From contig NC_088301.1 of assembly GCF_032854445.1 (NCBI RefSeq), positions 31,790,402 to 31,854,401 of the forward strand: DNA of 64,000 bases. The letters run 5' to 3'. This stretch comes from Liolophura sinensis (taxonomy: Eukaryota; Mollusca; Polyplacophora; Chitonida; Chitonidae). The position numbers and the translations under genes were made by a program. The notes beneath the pieces were generated by a model, which was given only the letters and a program-made list of their open reading frames with translations, searched no databases and was not told the origin of the DNA. This document shows positions 37,401 to 64,000 of the stretch, piece by piece; positions within the stretch are counted from its first letter, which is position 1, and each line of letters starts with the position of its first letter.

Positions 37401-39847
37401 ATATATTTTTTATTGGAATTCTTGTTTACTGAAGAATTTTACACAACTTTTACAACAGCAGTCAACATTATGGATGAAGAAAGCTGGAGAGCACAAGAAA
37501 ACCACAATGTGCCCTAGCGAGTGAAAGTGCACTTAACCACTACATCAGAGCCTGCTCCCCAAAATGGCCTTATAAGCTGTGAGAGTGAGGCAATCTACAA
37601 ATTCTCTGTCCCAGGCTGGTTTGAACCCACACCTCATGTACCCTGTGATTGAAAAGCAAGCACCTCTGACCACTAAACCACAGCCTGCTCCCTCAAAAAC
37701 TATTGTCACCAGTGATGGTGGAGACAAATCCCTTGTCCCAGACTGGATTTGAATCCACGCCTCATGTCGCAGATAATGAAAGGTAAGCTCCTTTAACCAC
37801 AGCCTTCTCCCAAAAAATTTATTGTCACCAAGGCCCAAAAAAGTGAGGCGATATACAAGGTATTTTTCATTACAGTTATCAGTGACGTATATGATGAGGA
37901 TGACTTTTCCAATAATATCTGTGCAGATCCTTAAAAAAAAACAAAGCCTTATACCTTTCTTCTGGGTCTTTTCCAATCTCTCCAGTCTTGCCTTTAAACT
38001 GTTCTTCGACTCATGGATTACTTTTCTGTACATCTTCCAACCAAATAAAAACAAACAAAACAACATAAGCATGACAGTCATTTTCATTTGAGTCAGTCAT
38101 GGAATTTCACTAATATCTTTTACTTGAAGTTTTATTACTTTATCTCTGTTCTATCAGTTACATGTACAGGTATATTAATATATGCAATACTTTTTGACAT
38201 ACTACCTTTATCATTTATCTTCATGAATCTTGTAATTGATGGTAATTAATATGTGCACGGCATATCAACTCTCAACATACCCCCTGTGTTATTGAGCTCT
38301 ACATGTGTGTGGAAAACCAGAGCTCACTACATGCATTACTTTTTCAGATATCACCCCTAACATTTATATTCCCTTTTAATGGACACTGATGCTGATGAGT
38401 GGGTGTGACATAGAAGTCAACTGTGAGCTAAAAAGTCATTTTATACTGTCCACATCACCACAACAACTTCATACATATTATTAGCAGGGAAACCAAATTC
38501 AAATTTTTAAAAATACATGTATACCATCTTGAAATTTGTATAAACTCTATTTTATGATACAGGCACACCCTGATTATGGGGAGAAACAAAGAACAGTACT
38601 AAAGCGAAGCAAATGTTCCAAAAGGAGAAAAATACTGAAATGTGCATCAGGTCATCACAGGTTTTGAACAGGTCCTTGTAAACAACTTTCTAAATTATTT
38701 TGTTAATTGGTCTTTGAAATGATGATACAGAACTAAAAAAAAAATATTAACTATAGGCTGATTAAGGGGTTGATTTATTTTATTACACTGAAATCTGTTC
38801 ACTATACGTACCTGGTCTTCCAAAGAAGCTCTGTGCACAGACAAATCTTGTATACTGTCCTGTGAAAGAAATGAAAGACAAAACAATTTATTTATTTATT
38901 TGATTAACGTTTTATATCGTACTTTATGGTGGGCAAGGCGGATCAAGTGAAGAATGATAGGGGGTTCCAACCATCACATCACAACAGGTGAGGGTCTACG
39001 GATCGCCTCGCCCTCAGACGTTCCACAATCTTAGATGACCGCCAATCAGCTTGTATGATTTTGATTTGTTTTCTACAAAGTATATTGGCATCTATATAAA
39101 GACCTTATACAGGTCTCATATTACTGGTAGTACTGTAATTTCAAGCAATCTTACCCCGAGCCCTATACTGCCTGTAACAGTGACTGCCTTTATATAAATG
39201 TTACTATATTGTGCAGAACACATCAAATGAATGGACTGGCTATGAGCCAACTCAAAAACAGCCCAGAGTGAAACCAACAACCATCAAAGTCAGCTGACAG
39301 GCACTCCCATCAACTGGAGAGAAAGGCAGCAAGAGCTAGACTCACAGCAACAATTTGAATGAAAGTCATTGTGCTGCGCTCGGATAAGCACTTGGCCATG
39401 GAGGCCCCACTGAGGCAAAACAATGTCATACGTGTGCTTCATTGTATCCTTACGCTTTGAGGGAATTTATTAAGAAAAAGTCACATACTGTGATTTTCAG
39501 ACCTAATCCACAATATTAACTGGCTACCAATAATAAAACTGTGATGTCATTATCTGGATGATTGTTTTCTTGACTGCTTAGCTAGAACATTTTGGTTACC
39601 ACCTCTGACAACTAAGAATAGACTTTCTTAGTCTTTCTTGATTTCCATGGCAGTTTTGTTTTGTTGTCAGACATGATTGTATCTTCACTAGGAAAGAATC
39701 TCGTTTCTGAAACGAACATGTTTTGATAGGGCAGCATGTACCACAATGAAATGTTCATTTACTTACATCCCACGCTGGCTTTTTTCGGACACCAGAACGT
39801 TTGCGTCTAAGGCCACCTGATGGTTTTCCAACTCGGATGAATGACAT
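23531..39847 (-). CDS. SPICE1: Spindle and centriole-associated protein 1 (SPICE1), 17 coding exons
   Basis: Exons in gene order: 39767-39847, 38812-38859, 37955-38033, 37138-37205, 36545-36616, 35507-35562, 33918-34030, 32882-33070, 31901-32067, 30460-30609, 29871-29963, 29115-29207, 28567-28699, 27514-27648, 25825-26591, 24551-24646, 23531-23671. All junctions are GT-AG and phases agree, giving 826 aa (human about 855). Recognition is by order-preserved matches to remembered human SPICE1: N-terminal 'MSFIRV' and basic patch, 'DLSVHRASLED', 'MKEILYDQ', 'RFTGYPSVTAAP', 'LDRFHQFL', a coiled-coil centre with 'GYTMALVDSVSRLTRHLRE' (292-341) continuing through 342-403, and 'LQPAILLSPP'. SPICE1 is a centriole and spindle-microtubule protein needed for centriole duplication and chromosome congression. 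A Gln-rich helix ('IMLQQQQQ') lies near residue 730. Only SINEs and arrays interrupt the introns. The gene runs head to head with the SWI/SNF ATPase gene. Confidence 0.88.
25825..26591 (-). CDS. SPICE1: SPICE1 large exon 15 (255 aa)
   Basis: The largest exon of the gene. It encodes a low-complexity linker, then a short helical segment 'AQIAELNRQHEEAQRRLQ' with a poly-Gln run. That segment matches in position the C-terminal coiled coil of vertebrate SPICE1. Within it, about 30 residues (90 bp, roughly 26222-26402) are tandemly duplicated: 'QQPDRSTQSEAT' ... 'NQSEPL' then 'QQPVRSTQSAAT' ... 'IQSEPL'. It ends CAG before GTATAG. Confidence 0.85.
27198..27513 (-). repeat. Tandem repeat, ~100-bp unit, abutting SPICE1 exon 14
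   Basis: The marker 'AAATGTTCAGAAAAATGATA' recurs at 27198, 27301, 27401 and (partly) 27495. The last partial copy ends at the splice donor of exon 27514-27648. Confidence 0.85.
28197..28347. mobile_element. MITE-like element in a SPICE1 intron
   Basis: The left end 'GCTTTCACAGAACTTCG' and the reverse complement of the right end, 'TAGGGCCATTTTCACAAAAC', share the TTTCACA(A/G)AAC terminal motif of other elements in this window. Confidence 0.45.
28398..28454. repeat. (TA)n microsatellite
   Basis: An uninterrupted TA dinucleotide run of almost 60 bases in a SPICE1 intron. Confidence 0.97.
30680..31610 (-). repeat. Minisatellite, 46-bp unit, in SPICE1 intron 9
   Basis: About 20 copies of 'AATCAGTACCTGAAACTCTG' followed by GATGAAGGCTTCTCTCACTGTAACCC; steps of exactly 46 bases at 30691, 30737 and 30783. 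Copies decay toward 31600. The first 16 bases of each unit are the same as the boundary of SPICE1 exon 10 (30601-30616). Confidence 0.95.
32314..32560 (-). repeat. tRNA-derived SINE, diverged
   Basis: Reverse-oriented: 'TATTTATTTATTTGATTCGT', 'GCTCAAGAATATTTCACTTT', 'GTGGGAGGAAACAGAGCAGA', 'CTGGACATGAACTCAATGCA' and a head remnant 'GAGTCATTGTGCTGCAT'. Confidence 0.85.
33370..33900 (-). repeat. Short-period degenerate array in SPICE1 intron 7
   Basis: Dozens of 'GTGTATAAAGAGTTGTGTAC'-like phrases, period roughly 14-28 bases and irregular. It ends just short of the donor of exon 33918-34030. It opens spurious frames on the - strand. Confidence 0.9.
34036..34850 (-). repeat. Minisatellite, 66-bp unit, next to SPICE1 exon 7
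   Basis: The marker 'CAGTCTGCAAG' recurs every 66 bases from 34104 (34170, 34236, 34302 and so on to 34764), about 12 copies, very homogeneous. The unit includes a copy of the exon 7 acceptor region. 66 being a multiple of three, both strands are open across it, which gives long but spurious 22-residue repeat proteins. Confidence 0.95.
35095..35369 (+). repeat. tRNA-derived SINE, near full length
   Basis: Head 'GTCTCCATGACTCAGTTGGT', B-box region 'GTGAGTTCAAGTCCAGCTC', body 'CGTACATGGGAAGGTC', tail 'TAAGTGAAATATTCTTGAGC' and AATAAATAAATAAA. Confidence 0.92.
35715..35950 (+). repeat. tRNA-derived SINE, diverged
   Basis: 'GGGGCCTCCTTGGTTAGCAT', 'CCACCAATGTGGTCGCTGTG', a C-run expansion in the body, then 'AAGTGAAATATCCTTGAGTA' and an AATAAATAC end. 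Confidence 0.85.
37545..37815 (-). repeat. Tandem tRNA-like repeat (SINE head) in a SPICE1 intron
   Basis: On the - strand each unit has an A-box-like 'GGTTTAGTGGTCAGAGGTGC' and a B-box 'GGGTTCAAACCAGCC' or 'GGATTCAAATCC'. The anchor 'GCCTGCTCCC' (+ strand) occurs near 37550 and 37682 and, as 'GCCTTCTCCC', near 37801, so units are about 120-130 bp. It is not scored as a functional tRNA gene. Confidence 0.6.
38888..38945 (-). repeat. SINE tail fragment
   Basis: 'TTATTTATTTATTTGATTAA', 'GTTTTATATCGTACTTTATG' and 'GTGGGCAAGGC' keep the tail of the family in reverse orientation. A head remnant at 39300-39411 may be the other end of the same broken copy. Confidence 0.6.
39300..39411 (-). repeat. 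SINE head fragment
   Basis: Reverse-oriented 'GAGAGAAAGGCAGCAAGAGC', 'GTCATTGTGCTGCGCTCGGA' and 'TTGGCCATGGAGGCCCCA', corresponding to the tRNA-like 5' end of the family. Confidence 0.6.
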
Positions 39848-40450
39848 GTTGTGATATATACTTGGCTATGGCCTGGTACTGTTGGATTTTTTGTCTGAAG
39901 GTTTAAAAGATAAAGATATATCATCAACACATCAGTTCTCAGTTAAGACCTCAAATATTGCCAAATAAATACATAAAATGGAATTACTCTTGAAGTGTTT
40001 TAATTTGCTTAAATAGTTTAGTAATGAAAAAGGGAATTGTATAAAAAAACGTTTCACTTCAAAATCAAAATTAAATATTTAAATTTAATAAATAGATACG
40101 TACACCCTATGCTATTTTGAACCTAAATGCGATTGGAAATCTTAAAATGTTATTAATGGACAATTGCGTTCTAGGCTCATGCAAAATCAAAATACATATT
40201 TAACAATCAATACATAAACCTACGATCATAAATCTACACGCTCTCTTTTGAATGAAAATTTCAGCCAAAACGAAATCAACGAAAATTGGGCATCAAATAA
40301 CAAATTCCAAAATGAATTCCTAGATAGTGTACCGGTGACAGAGCCACAGAATCAAGTCTACTTCAACTTACAACAACCTTTCCCGTCTTTAGCTTTGATT
40401 GATATTTACATAACACTAAATATTTCACACTTACACGAGTGAATTTGAGC
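39848..40450 (-). other. SPICE1 5' flank, probable untranslated exon and intron
   Basis: An acceptor-like 'AACCTTCAG' about 40 bases before the SPICE1 ATG suggests a spliced 5' UTR. The sequence is AT-rich with no coding content. Confidence 0.4.
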
Positions 40451-40970
40451 TAAACTTTTAAATCAGTTAAATTCTACGTAAAAAGTAAACGCGATGTCAA
40501 ACTACCCGCTTTTTGACACACAAACATGATTGGACAGGAATAAGGGGACAGAAGCGATATATAAACCAGCGATGAGTGCTCTCCCCTTGGCAGCTATGGG
40601 GAGATAACTCGCTGCCATCGCGCATGCGTTGTGAATGATTTGGCTCATTGATTTTTGCCTGAAATGGCGTCAGCCAGTGTATGAATTCCCATTGTGGTTT
40701 GGATTTAAGCCATTTTCCCGGTACGTATAGCACATCGGACTCAGTTGTCGTTAGCCTTTGTTTCAGGAACTCTCGTACACCATTGTGAATGTGCACAGCA
40801 TTGATCATGCAATGTTCTTATGTTGAAAAACAAAACAAAAAAAATCTAGGCCTCTAATTTCCGGCTTTGTTCATGCTCAACAGAGTTCGGTCGGCTTCGA
40901 ACTCCCAGGCACAAACTGACTAAAAGTAGTGTTTGTTACGGCTCAGCGTACGTTAAGATCTGATTCATAC
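40451..40970. promoter_or_regulatory. Probable divergent promoter region, SPICE1 / SWI-SNF ATPase
   Basis: Richer in CpG than the flanking DNA. It contains an NRF1-like GCGCATGCGT near 40620-40629 and an ETS-like TTTCCGGC near 40858-40866; both are common in promoters of housekeeping genes. Its place between two genes transcribed away from each other supports a shared promoter. Exact start sites cannot be read from sequence. Confidence 0.4.
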
Positions 40971-41118
40971 TTGTTTACCACTGGTCGTAGAATACTTCAG
41001 GAATAATATGTCTTGCTTTGTGTCCAGTATTTGATGTTTAGTCGTCAAACATGACCTTCATGGGGCATGCACATGTATTTTCATTGGAAATGTAAAAATC
41101 CAGCTAAGGTCAATTTAC

Positions 41119-41250
41119 AGGTGCCAATTTCACAAACTTGTCGTACATGTACGATAATCGCACATATAGGACAATGGTACATCAATAGTAATGTACAAAA
41201 TATTGTACAGCAAATGTACACTTGAAAAATGTTGTACGCCACTTGGCCCT
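41119..41250. mobile_element. MITE-like element, truncated on the right
   Basis: 'CCAATTTCACAAACTTGTCG' at the left and repeated GTACA/TGTAC half-palindromes inside resemble the element at 53374-53508. The right terminus is cut where the next element starts. Confidence 0.4.
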
Positions 41251-41380
41251 TGGCTCAGTTTCACGAAGCTTTTTTAACTTGATGAGCTCGCAACTATCAT
41301 GATGACGTAATGCCTACAGTACTGGTTGCTGTGTTAGTTAAGTGAAAGTAATGTTAAGAGTGCTTAGTGAAACTGGGCCC
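41251..41380. mobile_element. MITE-like palindromic element, second copy
   Basis: Left TGGCTCAGTTTCACGAAGC; right, reverse-complemented, GGGCCCAGTTTCACTAAGC. The interior matches 18667-18793 ('GATGACGTAATGCCTACAGT', 'ACTGGTTG', 'GTTAAGAGTGCTT'). Confidence 0.75.
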
Positions 41381-41502
41381 TGATCTTTAAACATACCTTG
41401 TTTAATGTAGAACAAGTGTAGAGTTGACATACACAAAAATACTAGTAGATTAACAAAAACCATTGTCACTAGATTCTAAAAGCCACAGAACTTAGAATCA
41501 GT

Positions 41503-41637
41503 GGACTGGTTTCATGAAGAACACATAGCCAGTGTTACATGAAAGATGGAAGCAACTACCACAAGTACTGACAGCACTTTACTGGTAGTGGATGCAATAA
41601 GATGCATTACTTTGATTGATTCTTGAAACTGGCTCTA
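41503..41637. mobile_element. Possible MITE-like element
   Basis: 'GGACTGGTTTCATGAAG' at the left faces 'TTCTTGAAACTGGCTC' at the right, an imperfect inverted repeat of the same terminal type. The interior is unique in this window. Confidence 0.35.
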
Positions 41638-42233
41638 AGCCTGTTTCAAAAAGACAGATATTATGTGGTGCTCAGAGACACTTAAATCAGGCAACTGTTT
41701 ACCCTACAATTTAGGGTAAGAAGTACAGATATGAAACATGTTGCAATATCTTTGATTTCCACCCCAAAAACACCTGCTGGTGGCCAAAATTTTGATAATG
41801 ATCCCTCCCTTATACCCATACTTTACATGCATCTGTTGTCTAGAAAGTTACGTTCACACATATTTTTTATCTGCAGAATCAAATTGGCTGAGTTCCCCAA
41901 TAAATAGGCTGGGGTGGGCTTAAAGACCGGAATAACGGACCGGACTAGAGTAGGGTGAGCTGCATATAACTGGCCATAACATTGGAAATACAGCTGTACT
42001 GAGAGGACATCCGTAAATAGGCTTGATTCAGGGAGAGCACCGTTCAGGCTTTCCAGAAATGTATAAGATGTCACGAATTAGTTTATTTTCAGCTCCAAAT
42101 CCTGGATAGGACAGAAGGAAAATACGAGCTCGAGTGTTCTCTCAGAAGCCATTTTATTTTTGTCTTTACACTAGTGCGGTCCGTTTTTTTTGGTCTTTAG
42201 GCCGGCCCAACCATGCTGTAGCTCTATTCTTAC

Positions 42234-42512
42234 CTGGGGCCTCCGTGGCTCAGTTGGTTAGCGCTTTAGTGCAGCGTAATGACCCAGGCGTCTCTCACCA
42301 ATGCGGTCGCTGCAAGTTCAAGTCCAGCTCATGCTGGCTTCCTCTCCGGCCATACCTGGGAAGGTCTGACAGCAACCTGCAAATGGTCGTGGGTTTCCCC
42401 AGGCTCTGCACGGTTTCCACCCACCATAATGCTGGTCGCTGTCATATAAGTGAAATACTCTTGAGTACAGTGTAAAACACCAATCAAATAAATGCATTAA
42501 TAAATAAATAAC
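42234..42512 (+). repeat. tRNA-derived SINE, near full length
   Basis: 'GGGGCCTCCGTGGCTCAGTT', 'GTAATGACCCAGGCGTCTCT', 'CAAGTTCAAGTCCAGCTC', tail 'AAGTGAAATACTCTTGAGTA' and a (AATA)n end. Confidence 0.93.
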
Positions 42513-43317
42513 TCTATTCTTACCTGAGTTACAACTCTCATACTATTGTAGTTAATAAAAAAGTATGTACCTCTCAACAACAATTGCATAAGTACAGGAT
42601 ATCACCCGACCACCATAAATTAAATTTTGGTGTAAGAGTATAGCGACATATCTGGCGCATCGATGCCAGTTAGGCCAAAGTGACAATGTTTCGAGCCGCA
42701 TCTTTGACTTGTTCTAAGTCATAACATAAACATGACACATTTACATAACAACGATAATTATGAACAGAGTTGTTCTACAAATATCTTCACCAAATGATCA
42801 ATTTTTCAACACTACTAAGAAGTGATAATATTTCTTATTGTTGTGGATCGAGAGAAATTTTGGCTGTCAGATAACACAGTAGTCAGAATGCAGATTGTGT
42901 TGAGTGATATCCTGTTCACCAAAGGCTGTGAATTTGTGTCTTGCTTTGGAGAACCTGTGTGCATCCTTGTTGTGCAAGCATGAAAAGTTGTGTTCAGACA
43001 GTGGGATTTCTATTATCAGTCGCTCGAGCAACTAGACAAATTGCTGTATTTTAGAAGCATATGAAGGCCTTAAAATGATACCTTGTATGCAAGTACTTGA
43101 CTTCCTGTCATAAGAAGTTAATCAAAGTTCACAAAAGTGACCGTATCAAGTGGGTAAATCAGTCAGAATCAAACAAAATGTGTTTCTTGAAAAATGTTAA
43201 ACTATAGATGAAATTCTGTAATTGATGACATTTTTAGCATTTATTCTGACCAGCTTTAATATTATTTCAGTCAAAGATAAAGACCAGGAAAAGAAGACTT
43301 GGCAGATCTAGGCAGTG

Positions 43318-63644
<20,327 letters not shown>

Positions 63645-63697
63645 GTGTGTACTTGATACTAATGCATGTATTTAGAAATGCTTCTAATGAGCTTTTC

Positions 63698-63924
63698 CCC
63701 AGAAGCGTCTCGTGGATTGTATCGCTGTGAGTTCAAATCCAGCTTATGCTGGCTTCCTCTCCAGCTGTACGCGAGAAGGTCTATCAGCAGCCTGAGGATG
63801 GTCATGGATTTCCCTCGGACTGTGCCCGGTTTCCTCCCGCCATAATGTTTGCCGCCGTCGTATAAGTGAAATATTTTTGAGTACGGTGTATAACACCAAT
63901 CAAATAAATAAATAAATAATTAGC
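63698..63924 (+). repeat. tRNA-derived SINE, head truncated
   Basis: 'AGAAGCGTCTCGTGGATTGT', 'GTGAGTTCAAATCCAGCTTA', 'CTGTACGCGAGAAGGTCTAT', tail 'AAGTGAAATATTTTTGAGTA' and (AATA)n. It lies in the intron after the last exon in the window. Confidence 0.9.
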
Positions 63925-64000
63925 TTTTCTTTTCCTATAATGGTGGTGGTTTACCAGTAAGCATTCACAAAACATTTTACTTCAGGTATGAATTTTATGA

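Larger units (their letters stand above)
40971..43270 (+). other. Probable first intron of the SWI/SNF ATPase gene
   Basis: The first coding exon begins after an acceptor (TATTTCAG), so a 5' untranslated exon should lie upstream, perhaps in the CpG-richer stretch. Apart from MITE-like elements and a SINE, nothing else is recognised. Confidence 0.4.

Noticed and set aside
40497-40808. 103-codon - strand frame as an upstream SPICE1 coding exon
   Set aside because: SPICE1 already starts with the expected conserved 'MSFIRV' at 39847, and this frame has no link to that start. The region looks promoter-like.

Overview
The window is animal nuclear DNA, most likely from a mollusc. Genes are split by GT-AG introns, intergenic DNA is AT-rich, and the sequence is crowded with tRNA-headed SINEs ending in a conserved tail (ATAAGTGAAATATTCTTGAG, then GGCGTAAAACACCAATCA and an AATAAATAAATA run). 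A second repeat ends in GACGTTAAACCCCAAACACT followed by CACT repeats. From memory, both repeat types are common in gastropod and bivalve genomes; the species cannot be named from this sequence alone.

Layout. (1) 1-3657: promoter-like upstream DNA. (2) 3658-6068, + strand: a three-exon gene for a MARCH-type (RING-CH) membrane E3 ubiquitin ligase of 282 aa. (3) 6069-19472: about 13 kb with no supportable gene but with SINEs, microsatellites, minisatellites, MITE-like elements and a nested pair of TIR DNA transposons carrying a MADF-like fragment. (4) 19473-20753, - strand: a long open exon for an unrecognised Ser/Pro-rich protein with 31-residue repeats. (5) 23531-39847, - strand: a complete 17-exon SPICE1 gene (spindle and centriole-associated protein 1), 826 aa as spliced here, with several minisatellites in its introns and 3' end. 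(6) About 40.4-41.0 kb: a probable divergent promoter region. (7) 43271-63644, + strand: the 5' 23 exons of the SWI/SNF ATPase gene (SMARCA4/SMARCA2, Drosophila brahma), with QLQ, HSA and BRK domains and the SNF2 motor up to the 'DSDWNPHQ' segment. The rest of the motor, the SnAC region and the bromodomain lie beyond the window.

The genes are not a pathway cluster: a membrane ubiquitin ligase, an unknown protein, a centriole/spindle protein and a chromatin remodeller sit next to each other. SPICE1 and the SWI/SNF ATPase are head to head and may share a promoter.

I found no convincing new multi-gene system. The most interesting signals are structural. Three tandem arrays in SPICE1 look seeded at exon edges, so each repeat unit carries a copy of a splice acceptor or of the C-terminal codons plus stop. 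The SWI/SNF gene has a triplicated splice donor. Seven frame-changing indels fall only in the two low-complexity N-terminal exons of that otherwise intact gene. A DNA transposon has inserted into the edge of another of its own family.
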